Positions 1 through 5,052 of a stretch of 5,052 nucleotides of DNA are shown here, one piece after another. The position numbers and the translations under genes were made by a program. Below the pieces are notes generated by a model that saw only the letters and a program-made list of their open reading frames with translations, was not told the DNA's origin and did not search any database. Position 1 is the first letter of the stretch. Every line of letters starts with the position of its first letter. Origin of the DNA: Kangiella sp. (lineage in GTDB: Bacteria > Pseudomonadota > Gammaproteobacteria > Enterobacterales > Kangiellaceae); NCBI GenBank assembly GCA_002733465.1, contig NVVT01000003.1:39775-44826 (forward strand), given 5' to 3'.

Positions 1-800
1 CCAGCGCTCCAAATCTTAATTTGTTTGTCTGCAGGGTTGATATCCGCAATTACACAACAGCAAAAAATGCCACGTGGCAGGATATTATATAGACGAGCAT
101 TAGTTTCTTTGATTAAATCTTCTAGGGAAAAACCCTTTTTGGACATACCATAAAAAATTTCTGATGTTGGTAACGCGCCAATTGCTGCTGGTAAACCATG
201 CCCAGTAAAATCACCTAACATAATTCTCAAAGCGCCCGTGGGTAACACCATTGCAAGCATTAAATCACCATTAAAAATGGACATCGCAGATAAATGGTAG
301 TTTATGTAGTCACTATCTAAACAACCTCTATGCGCTACATTATTAAAAACAACCTTAGCGGCTTCTTGCTCTTGGACTAGGTGTTCATTATAAATCCTAA
401 TCTCTTCTTGTTGTTTAGCAACCGTATTATATAAATTGATTAATCTTTCAAAAGCTTCAACTTTCGCTTTAATGATAATTTTATTGATTGGCTTAGAAAC
501 AAAGTCATCCCCGCCTACGTCAATACATTTAGCGAGGTCGCTAGCTTCGGTTAAACTGGTGAGAAATACTATGGGAAACCAAGATTTTTCTTTCGCTGGT
601 TGAATAGACTCGGCCACTTGATAGCCGTCCATTTCAGGCATCATGACATCCAAAAACACCATGTCTGGTTTGAATTCTTTGAATTTTTCAACCGCAATCA
701 GTCCATTTTCAGCCTGGATAATCTCATGACCTAGGTTCTCTAAAACTCGAGAAAGGATGAGCCTTTCTGTATTGTTATCATCCGCGATTAATAGCTTCAA
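1..800 (-). CDS. Response regulator fused to PP2C/SpoIIE-type serine phosphatase (partial, 3' end beyond window)
   Basis: About 266 codons are visible, open to the window edge. Residues 1-120 are a CheY-like receiver: acidic pair D7/D8, phospho-acceptor D51 in FLDVMMPEMDG, T81 and K103 (SKP). A charged linker (about 125-150, QQEEIRIYNEHLVQEQEAA) is probably a helical or coiled-coil signalling segment. From about 155 comes a SpoIIE/PP2C phosphatase domain, with NGDL (D180) and LGDFTGHGLPAA (D197) as likely metal-binding motifs. By family knowledge, phosphorylation of the receiver controls dephosphorylation of a STAS partner; the STAS gene just upstream is the obvious substrate. The closest remembered relatives are HsbR (Pseudomonas) and CrsR (Shewanella), which carry a third anti-sigma/kinase domain; that part would lie beyond the window. 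No ATG is available at the N-terminus. The start is taken as TTG at 798-800, preceded by AGGA (808-811) seven bases away; an in-frame stop lies at 825-827. Domain call is firm; exact start is moderate. Confidence 0.9.
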   Translation of the reverse strand, partial: MKLLIADDNNTERLILSRVLENLGHEIIQAENGLIAVEKFKEFKPDMVFLDVMMPEMDGYQVAESIQPAKEKSWFPIVFLTSLTEASDLAKCIDVGGDDFVSKPINKIIIKAKVEAFERLINLYNTVAKQQEEIRIYNEHLVQEQEAAKVVFNNVAHRGCLDSDYINYHLSAMSIFNGDLMLAMVLPTGALRIMLGDFTGHGLPAAIGALPTSEIFYGMSKKGFSLEDLIKETNARLYNILPRGIFCCCVIADINPADKQIKIWSA

Positions 801-807
801 AATGTTA

Positions 808-811
808 TCCT
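808..811 (-). promoter_or_regulatory. Ribosome binding site deciding the TTG start of the receiver-PP2C gene
   Basis: The minus strand reads AGGA followed by seven bases and then TTG AAG CTA. The receiver fold begins directly at this codon (KLLIADD), and an in-frame stop lies nine codons upstream, so no better start exists. An ATT codon directly before the TTG is a less likely alternative. Confidence 0.5.
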
Positions 812-834
812 GCTCATTAGAAGTTTAGTTTGAA

Positions 835-1015
835 AATTATGTCTATTCAGCGAGTTTAATTGGTTGCTCTTTCTACCTGTAAGTCATTCGTGGCATTCAA
901 GCTTTCCGACCTCTCCCTAGCCCTCCCCTTCCAAGGGGAGGGGATCTTACCCCCTCTCCCTCTGGGAGAGGGTTGGGGAGAGGGGCTTTTGAATTGGCTG
1001 AATAGTTACATAATT
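835..1015. repeat. MITE-like intergenic repeat bracketed by a ~17-bp inverted repeat
   Basis: The left arm at 835-851 reads AATTATGTCTATTCAGC. The right arm at 997-1015 reads GCTGAATAGTTACATAATT, its reverse complement except for two extra bases (TT). Between them lies a G+C-rich, highly structured core (about 910-985) in otherwise A+T-rich DNA. AATTAT also occurs as a direct repeat at both ends (835-840 and 1012-1017), which could be a target duplication; because the motif is A+T-rich and nearly palindromic, that is ambiguous. No protein is encoded. This architecture fits a non-autonomous mobile element or dispersed intergenic repeat between the STAS and receiver-PP2C genes. The copy number in the genome cannot be seen here. 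Confidence 0.5.
910..983. repeat. G+C-rich double-hairpin block (REP-like)
   Basis: Hairpin 1 has perfect 10-bp arms, ccctcccctt at 921-930 and aaggggaggg at 933-942, separated by two bases. Hairpin 2 has perfect 9-bp arms, ccctctccc at 952-960 and gggagaggg at 964-972, with a three-base loop. An outer pair, cctctccc at 910-917 and gggagagg at 976-983, encloses both. The right side is followed by CTTTT (986-990). Similar polypyrimidine/polypurine repeats are common dispersed intergenic elements in proteobacteria (recalled, not searched). In RNA the block could fold into a very stable structure and attenuate or terminate transcription from the STAS gene into the phosphatase gene. Confidence 0.7.
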
Positions 1016-1042
1016 ATTTCTTAAAAATTGATTTGGAATACT

Positions 1043-1066
1043 GAGCGCTAAATAAATTTAACGCTC
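1043..1066 (-). terminator. Stem-loop just downstream of the STAS gene, possible weak terminator or mRNA 3' structure
   Basis: GAGCG at 1043-1047 and TAAAT at 1049-1053 pair with ATTTA at 1056-1060 and CGCTC at 1062-1066. The single non-Watson-Crick position becomes a G-U pair in minus-strand RNA, giving an 11-bp stem with a tiny A/T apex. It begins 15 bases after the STAS stop codon. A five-T run follows only about 15 bases beyond the stem, so it is not a classical intrinsic terminator; it may protect the 3' end or end transcription inefficiently. Confidence 0.3.
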
Positions 1067-1080
1067 CATTTATACAAAAT

Positions 1081-1386
1081 TTATGGAATTTTAAACAATT
1101 GTTCAAAATTTGATATTGTGAGGATTTTTCTAATATCTTCACTGCAATTATTAAGGGAGATGTTAGAAGAATCGCCACCGCAATGGTCGCGTAATAACAG
1201 CAACATGCCTAATGCAGAACTATCTAAATAAGTGGTACCACGCATATCAACCAGAATGTCCGCTGGAACCGGTGAAATCTTTTCATAAGCATCTCTAAAT
1301 GCTTGATGTGCACTAAAATCAAATCGTCCATCAACATTAATGGTTAATGATTTTCCATCTGAGGAAGTATTTGAACTAACAGACAT
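1081..1386 (-). CDS. STAS-domain anti-sigma-factor antagonist (HsbA/CrsA-like)
   Basis: This 101-residue single-domain cytoplasmic protein has the usual length of SpoIIAA-like anti-anti-sigma factors. A short polar serine-rich N-terminus is followed by the STAS fold: beta strand SLTINVDGRFDF (13-24), strand ADILVDMRG (42-50), then YLDSSALGMLLLL (53-65). This last segment carries the conserved phosphorylation loop D55-S56-S57; S56 is the expected phospho-site by comparison with SpoIIAA and HsbA. In partner switching, a kinase phosphorylates this serine and a PP2C phosphatase removes it, changing which partner the protein binds. The receiver-PP2C gene directly downstream is the probable phosphatase. 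The nearest described relatives, HsbA in Pseudomonas and CrsA in Shewanella, act on anti-sigma proteins linked to FlgM or RpoS; the target here is inferred only. The ATG start has AAAAGG (1395-1400) eight bases upstream. A 198-base gap to cheB suggests its own promoter. Confidence 0.93.
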   Translation of the reverse strand: MSVSSNTSSDGKSLTINVDGRFDFSAHQAFRDAYEKISPVPADILVDMRGTTYLDSSALGMLLLLRDHCGGDSSNISLNNCSEDIRKILTISNFEQLFKIP

Positions 1387-1394
1387 AGTTTGCG

Positions 1395-1400
1395 CCTTTT
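1395..1400 (-). promoter_or_regulatory. Ribosome binding site of the STAS gene
   Basis: The minus strand reads AAAAGG, then eight bases, then ATG at 1384-1386. This is a good purine-rich site at normal spacing and supports the ATG start. Confidence 0.6.
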
Positions 1401-1444
1401 TAATATTGATTGTTAAATATCTTGAATTCGTATCATTTTCTAGT

Positions 1445-1517
1445 CTAAAAGCACTCTTTGTAGTGTTTTTAGAACAAAACGTTCTTAATATCAGTGTTTC
1501 TTAAAATGACACGTCAT
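1445..1517. promoter_or_regulatory. Dyad-rich spacer between cheB and the STAS gene, candidate regulatory region
   Basis: Three inverted repeats lie within 73 bases of the 198-base spacer. CTAAAAGCACT (1445-1455) pairs with AGTGTTTTTAG (1462-1472) with one mismatch, which would be G-U in plus-strand RNA. AGAAC (1471-1475) pairs with GTTCT (1481-1485). ATGAC (1506-1510) pairs with GTCAT (1513-1517) around a two-base centre, a form typical of a dimeric regulator's operator. TTCTTAATA also occurs twice, at 1482-1490 and 1524-1532. I could not fix a convincing sigma-70 or FliA promoter here, so operator function is inferred. None of the dyads has the stem plus T-run of a minus-strand intrinsic terminator for cheB. 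Confidence 0.3.
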
Positions 1518-1584
1518 ACATACTTCTTAATAAGCATAGTGCATAAAACAAAAATTACCAGAATATTATGACTTATATACTAAA

Positions 1585-2631
1585 TTATTTACTCGAAACA
1601 ATGGCTTGCGCTATCTCACCTAGAGGTAATATTCTATCGACGCCACCTTCTTTAACCGATGCGCCAGGCATTCCCCATACAACACTTGTTTCTTCATCTT
1701 GAACAAGCGTGCTTGCACCAATATCTTTTAGGGCTTTTAAGCCTGTTGCGCCGTCCTTTCCCATACCGGTTAAAACAATCCCTAAGCAATTTTCTATGTT
1801 GGAGTTAACTATTGAATTAAACATCACGTCAACCGATGGTTTATGACGATTAACCTTTTCGCCATCATCTAATTCCGCCCAAAAATGGCCATTTCTCTTT
1901 GTTATGATAAGGTGATGACTGCCTGGAGCCAAATAGGCGAAACCATACTCTAGTCTAGTAGATGACATAACCTCTCTTACGTTTATGGTGGACTGTAAAT
2001 TAAGACGCTTAGCAAAAGATTTAGAGAAATTGGGCGGTATATGTTGAGACATAACGATAGGTGGTAGCCCTGTAGGCAATTGCGTTATGATTTCTCTAAT
2101 AGCTTCAGTTCCACCGGTCGACGCGCCAATAGCAATCAAATCATGTGGGTAGTCCTTGTCTATATTTAAGCTCTTATAACCGGCATAATCCCTTTTTTCT
2201 AATGCTATTTTATTGCATTGAGCAGCGGCAATAACCTTATTGACTAAATCATCTGCAAGATTCGTTAGTCTATTTTTTACATCGCTAGTCGGCTTTCCAA
2301 TAAAGTCAAAAGCGCCATACTCTAGCGCTTCTAGGGTAATATCTGCACCGACTTGAGTTAGTGTTGAGACCATTATCACCGGCATTGGTCGTAATCTCAT
2401 AATATTTTTTAAAAACGTAATGCCATCCATTTTTGGCATTTCTATATCTAAGGTAATGACATCTGGATCATATTTTTTAATTTTTTCTCTGGCGTCAATC
2501 GGGTCTTCCGCAGTAGCGACTACTTGAATGTTTTTTGAACTCTCCAATATTTCAGTTAATAATACTCGTATAAATGCGGAGTCATCTACGACTAGCACTC
2601 TGATTATTTTATCTGATTTTTGATGATTCAT
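1585..2631 (-). CDS. cheB: CheB: protein-glutamate methylesterase/glutamine deamidase
   Basis: CheB removes methyl groups from receptor glutamates, and deamidates some glutamines, when phosphorylated by CheA; this is the fast negative-feedback arm of adaptation. The 348-residue protein has the full two-domain layout. Residues 10-130 are a receiver with D16/D17, phospho-acceptor D62 in LDIEMPKMDG, T90 and K113. A linker of about 30 residues follows. The methylesterase domain spans about 163-345, with catalytic S171 in GASTGG, H197 in SQHIPP and D293 in LTGMGKDGA, spaced as in enteric CheB. All key residues are present, so it should be active. ATG at 2629-2631 is chosen as start; it is preceded by AGAG nine bases away, and the receiver begins a few residues later. 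A TTG at 2650-2652 would add seven residues and also has a weak site, so it cannot be excluded. It lies 44 bases after cheD, probably in the same transcript. Confidence 0.97.
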   Translation of the reverse strand: MNHQKSDKIIRVLVVDDSAFIRVLLTEILESSKNIQVVATAEDPIDAREKIKKYDPDVITLDIEMPKMDGITFLKNIMRLRPMPVIMVSTLTQVGADITLEALEYGAFDFIGKPTSDVKNRLTNLADDLVNKVIAAAQCNKIALEKRDYAGYKSLNIDKDYPHDLIAIGASTGGTEAIREIITQLPTGLPPIVMSQHIPPNFSKSFAKRLNLQSTINVREVMSSTRLEYGFAYLAPGSHHLIITKRNGHFWAELDDGEKVNRHKPSVDVMFNSIVNSNIENCLGIVLTGMGKDGATGLKALKDIGASTLVQDEETSVVWGMPGASVKEGGVDRILPLGEIAQAIVSSK

Positions 2632-2675
2632 TTTTAAATTCTCTACTGTCAAACTATTTGTATCTCATTTGTTTT

Positions 2676-3302
2676 TTAACCAAACAATTCAATTTCACCG
2701 GTATTCTCTTGATGAGTAATCTTATCAAAATAGCTTTCATCTCTGCTTTCAACCGTATTATTATGACGATTGACTAATTTCTTCATTTTCACTTTGCCGG
2801 TTTTTGGGTGGTACATCACTTTTCTAGGATATTGGCCTCCGACATCTTCAGCCAGCAGTTTTAACTTTTCTAATTCAATGTATTCCTTTACAAAATCTAT
2901 GTTTTTCTTTCCGACATCGGTTAAGCCTTTCATCACACGACCGCCACCAAATATTTTTATTTCAAGGTTTTCTCTTTTGCCACCATTACGTAAAATATCA
3001 TTAATCATTTGTTCCATAGCAAAGTTGCCGTAACGCGCAGCATCAGCGGTTTCAATTGAACTGGCGGAATTACTAATTGGCAACATGAAATGGTTCATAC
3101 CGCCAATCCCTGCCTTTGTATCTCTAATACATGCTGAAATACATGAACCCAAAATAGTAGTGATGGCTTCATCGTGAGCGGTGACGTAAAACTCGCCTGG
3201 CAATATTTTTGCGGTTGGCATATTGGTGTGCTTATCCCAGTATCGATTGATATGGTTAAACTCTTGCCAGCAGGATGGCAAATTGTCTCGATTATAAGCC
3301 AC
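2676..3302 (-). CDS. cheD: CheD: chemoreceptor glutamine deamidase
   Basis: CheD hydrolyses specific receptor glutamines to glutamates, creating methylation sites for CheR; in some bacteria it also binds CheC or receptors to tune signalling. The protein has 208 residues. The core begins around AKILPGEFYVTAHDE (31-45). The catalytic cysteine is C54 in LGSCISACIRD and the histidine is H71 in GGMNHFMLP, exactly 17 residues apart as in Thermotoga CheD (C27/H44); T48 matches the third active-site residue. A conserved IFGGGRVM segment and a GEIELFG C-terminus follow the proteobacterial pattern. The start is GTG at 3300-3302: the segment FNHINRYWD (15-23) is conserved in related CheD proteins, so the first ATG (codon 28) would be too late, and a stop lies six codons upstream of the GTG. 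No clear Shine-Dalgarno sequence precedes it, and a short direct repeat overlaps the start. It sits 26 bases after cheR and may be translationally coupled. Confidence 0.95.
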   Translation of the reverse strand: MAYNRDNLPSCWQEFNHINRYWDKHTNMPTAKILPGEFYVTAHDEAITTILGSCISACIRDTKAGIGGMNHFMLPISNSASSIETADAARYGNFAMEQMINDILRNGGKRENLEIKIFGGGRVMKGLTDVGKKNIDFVKEYIELEKLKLLAEDVGGQYPRKVMYHPKTGKVKMKKLVNRHNNTVESRDESYFDKITHQENTGEIELFG

Positions 3303-3318
3303 AGTAATTAGCCACAGT
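3297..3318. repeat. Short tandem repeat (13-base period) over the cheD start
   Basis: AGCCACAGT occurs at 3297-3305 and again at 3310-3318, with similar A/T flanks. On the minus strand each copy reads ACTGTGGCT, and the downstream copy contains the GTG start of cheD. It looks like a recent small duplication in the cheR-cheD spacer. Confidence 0.5.
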
Positions 3319-3328
3319 TATAACCCAA

Positions 3329-4177
3329 TCATCCATTACCAAGTTTCCTAAAAATTGTTTTTCCTTTTGCTTCAAATAAATTTCGATTATCACCTAAACT
3401 TTCTGAATGCCCCAAAATCAAACAACCTCCTGGTTCAAGTAAATCATAATAACGTTTGATCAGTTTTTTTTGTGTTGGTTTATCAAAATAAATTAGAACA
3501 TTTCGACAAATAATCAATTGAAATGGTCCTTTGATAGGCCAGTCTTGCATCAGATTAAGTTGCTTGAAAGCGATTGGTTCTTTTAGTTTGGGATCCACTT
3601 GTTTTTGATTGACCGTACAACCTTTTGTACGTTTAAACCATTTCAAATATTCATCTGCAACCGGCACTAATTTATCTACAGAATAGATACCAGTTTTGCC
3701 CGAATCAATCACATTACTATCGAGATCGGTGGCTAATATTTTGAAGTCAATATCAGACGGTTTATTGGTTAAATGTTCCCAAATCATCGACAAGGTATAT
3801 GGCTCTTCTCCGGTTGAACAGCCGGCTGACCAAAAGCGGATTCGTTTGCTAGATTTAGCAAACAATTCTGGAAAATAAACATCACTTAGGTAATCAAAAT
3901 GATGTTCTTCTCTAAAAAAATGCGTTAGATTAGTGGTCAGAGCATTAACAAATGCTTTTTGTTCATCGTTATCTTTACTCACAAAATTCAAATATTCGCT
4001 AAAACGATTTATGCTATTAGCTCTTAACCTTCTAGCCAAGCGAGAATACACCATATCTTCTTTTCTAGCGGACAAACTAATGCCAGAAACTTTATAGATA
4101 ATTTTGACGATTCTTCGAAAATCTTCTTTTTTGTATTCAAATTCTCTATGTTTTACCGCAGATTCGACCACCAACAT
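3329..4177 (-). CDS. cheR: CheR: chemoreceptor glutamate methyltransferase
   Basis: CheR transfers methyl groups from S-adenosylmethionine to receptor glutamates and raises receptor activity during adaptation. The 282-residue protein has the standard length. An N-terminal helical domain (about 12-85) is followed by TTNLTHFFRE (81-90). The SAM-binding motif is WSAGCSTGEEPYTLS (116-130), the acidic strand end is ATDLD (149-153), and the late motif is ICRNVLIYFDK (223-233) with GHSES (256-260). No TPR extension is present. The beta-subdomain region (about 178-210) seems to have the same length as in enteric CheR, which would suit a pentapeptide-binding type; this rests on a remembered alignment. 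The start is ATG at 4175-4177, with AAGGAG six bases upstream. An in-frame ATG at 4205-4207 would add ten residues and overlap the receptor gene, but lacks such a site. The chosen start lies 14 bases after the receptor stop, so translation is probably coupled. Confidence 0.96.
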   Translation of the reverse strand: MLVVESAVKHREFEYKKEDFRRIVKIIYKVSGISLSARKEDMVYSRLARRLRANSINRFSEYLNFVSKDNDEQKAFVNALTTNLTHFFREEHHFDYLSDVYFPELFAKSSKRIRFWSAGCSTGEEPYTLSMIWEHLTNKPSDIDFKILATDLDSNVIDSGKTGIYSVDKLVPVADEYLKWFKRTKGCTVNQKQVDPKLKEPIAFKQLNLMQDWPIKGPFQLIICRNVLIYFDKPTQKKLIKRYYDLLEPGGCLILGHSESLGDNRNLFEAKGKTIFRKLGNG

Positions 4178-4183
4178 CCTAAA

Positions 4184-4189
4184 CTCCTT
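4184..4189 (-). promoter_or_regulatory. Strong ribosome binding site fixing the cheR start
   Basis: The minus strand reads AAGGAG, six bases before ATG at 4175-4177, in the short gap after the receptor stop codon (4192-4194). It decides between the two in-frame ATG codons in favour of the shorter CheR protein. Confidence 0.8.
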
Positions 4190-4191
4190 CC

Positions 4192-5052
4192 TTAGAATTC
4201 TTCCCATTCGTCATCGGCTACCACTTTTTTAGCTGTCTTTGTTTCTTTAGCAGGGCTCACGATTTTTTCACTCTTAACCCCACTTTCATTCCCTGTTTTA
4301 AAGAAGCTCATCAACTCAAGCATATTACCCGCTTGTTCGGTTAATGCTTCTGCCGCCGCTGCTGCCTGCTCTACTAACGCAGAGTTTTCTTGAGTCATTG
4401 AATCCATTTGAGTAATCGCTTGATTCACCTCTTCAATACCATTTGCTTGTTGTTGACTGGCGTTAGCAATTTCTCCCACTAATCCGGTTACGTTTCTAAC
4501 TGAGTCTACAATTTCTGCTAGTTTTGAACCTGAGTCATTAACCAATTCAGTCCCTTGATTTACCTTTTCAACACTATTACTAATTAATTTTTTGATGTCT
4601 TTTGCTGCACTGGCACTTCTCTGAGCTAAGTTTCTTACCTCTGCCGCTACTACTGCAAATCCACGACCTTGGTCACCCGCTCTGGCCGCTTCAACTGCCG
4701 CGTTTAGTGCCAATAAATTAGTTTGGAAGGCTATTTCATCAATTACACCAATAATGTCAGAGATTTCCCGCGATGCATTGTTAATTTCCTTCATCGCAAT
4801 GACCGCTTCTTCAACCACTTTACCGCCCGACTCCGCTTGCTCCATAGTCGTTTCACTTAACGCATTAGCTTTTTTGGCCGCATCGGAATTTTCTTTCACG
4901 GTTGAAGTTAACTCTTCCATACTTGATGCTGTTTCTTCCAAACTTGATGCTTGCTCCTCGGTACGTTGACTTAAATCAGTATTACCCTGAGAAATCTCTC
5001 TTGAAGAGGTAGCAACATGACTTGATGCTTCCATGATTTCTCCAACCATGTT
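4192..5052 (-). CDS. Methyl-accepting chemotaxis protein, C-terminal signalling domain (partial, 5' end beyond window)
   Basis: The visible 286 codons are the cytoplasmic half of a chemoreceptor, a long antiparallel four-helix coiled coil. The frame stays open at the window edge, so the sensor, membrane and HAMP parts lie outside; the first in-window ATG (5047-5049) is internal. The descending helix carries a probable methylation segment with paired E/Q and small residues (TEEQASSLEETASSMEEL). The highly conserved tip that contacts CheA and CheW is present: IDEIAFQTNLLALNAAVEAA, then ARAGDQGRGFAVVAAEVR. The ascending helix ends in an alanine-rich second methylation region (QENSALVEQAAAAAEAL). 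A flexible tail of roughly 35 residues rich in K, E, S and T ends in EWEEF, a WxxF-type pentapeptide like NWETF of E. coli Tar/Tsr or GWEEF of Pseudomonas McpB/Aer2, expected to tether CheR or CheB. CheR is encoded 14 bases downstream. The ligand cannot be judged. Confidence 0.95.
   Translation of the reverse strand, partial: NMVGEIMEASSHVATSSREISQGNTDLSQRTEEQASSLEETASSMEELTSTVKENSDAAKKANALSETTMEQAESGGKVVEEAVIAMKEINNASREISDIIGVIDEIAFQTNLLALNAAVEAARAGDQGRGFAVVAAEVRNLAQRSASAAKDIKKLISNSVEKVNQGTELVNDSGSKLAEIVDSVRNVTGLVGEIANASQQQANGIEEVNQAITQMDSMTQENSALVEQAAAAAEALTEQAGNMLELMSFFKTGNESGVKSEKIVSPAKETKTAKKVVADDEWEEF

Noticed and set aside
798..818. Six-codon frame (ATG AGC AGG ... TGA) whose stop overlaps the TTG start of the receiver-PP2C gene
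   Set aside because: It has no ribosome binding site of its own and its AGG/ATA bases are better read as the AGGA site of the real gene; a leader peptide is not supported.
910..983. CRISPR array or simple tandem repeat
   Set aside because: The repeated polypyrimidine/polypurine blocks are inverted arms of hairpins, not regularly spaced direct repeats with unique spacers.
1387..1584. FliA (sigma-28) or strong sigma-70 promoter for the STAS gene
   Set aside because: I found no GCCGATAA-like -10 on the minus strand, and possible sigma-70 pairs such as AATTCA with TATTAA were weak or placed too close to the start codon.
2770..3033. Plus-strand open frame of 87 codons
   Set aside because: It lies entirely antisense to cheD, whose catalytic motifs are intact; it has no recognisable domain and is a shadow frame.
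3696..3878. Plus-strand open frame of 60 codons
   Set aside because: It lies inside cheR on the opposite strand, is short, and shows no supporting motif.
4175..4207. cheR starting at the upstream ATG (4205-4207), overlapping the receptor gene
   Set aside because: The AAGGAG site lies six bases before the downstream ATG at 4175-4177, and the extra ten residues are not needed by the CheR fold.
4754..4969. Plus-strand open frame of 71 codons
   Set aside because: It is antisense to the conserved signalling domain of the receptor; its serine/alanine-rich composition mirrors the coiled-coil coding sequence.

Overview
The window is A+T-rich bacterial DNA. It carries a compact chemotaxis and signalling cluster, transcribed entirely on the minus strand, so transcription runs from high to low coordinates. 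In that order the genes are: the C-terminal signalling part of a methyl-accepting chemotaxis protein (5' end outside the window), cheR, cheD, cheB, a small STAS-domain anti-sigma-factor antagonist, and a response regulator fused to a PP2C/SpoIIE-type phosphatase (3' end outside the window). Protein sequences and gene order (cheR-cheD-cheB, then STAS and receiver-PP2C) point to a gammaproteobacterium. The order resembles the Che1-type cluster of Shewanella with its CrsA/CrsR pair, and the HsbA/HsbR proteins of Pseudomonas. This placement is from memory of families, and genus cannot be assigned.

Right half (about 2629-5052): the receptor fragment ends in an EWEEF tail that looks like a CheR/CheB-tethering pentapeptide. 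CheR, CheD and CheB follow closely, with gaps of 14, 26 and 44 bases. Together they form the receptor-modification (adaptation) branch: CheR methylates receptor glutamates, CheD deamidates receptor glutamines, and CheB demethylates and deamidates when phosphorylated. All recognised catalytic residues are intact.

Left half (1-1584): a 198-base, dyad-rich spacer separates cheB from the STAS gene. The STAS protein and the receiver-PP2C protein look like two parts of a partner switch, in which the phosphatase dephosphorylates the STAS protein on a conserved serine. In studied relatives the target is a sigma or anti-sigma factor, controlling general stress response, motility or biofilm formation. 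The window ends inside the phosphatase domain, so any anti-sigma/kinase domain cannot be seen.

Between the STAS and receiver-PP2C genes lies a 280-base spacer. It holds a conspicuous G+C-rich double-hairpin block, itself bracketed by a longer inverted repeat, which looks like a MITE-like or other dispersed intergenic repeat. This is the most likely non-core insertion. I see no tRNA, rRNA, CRISPR, transposase gene or phage gene.
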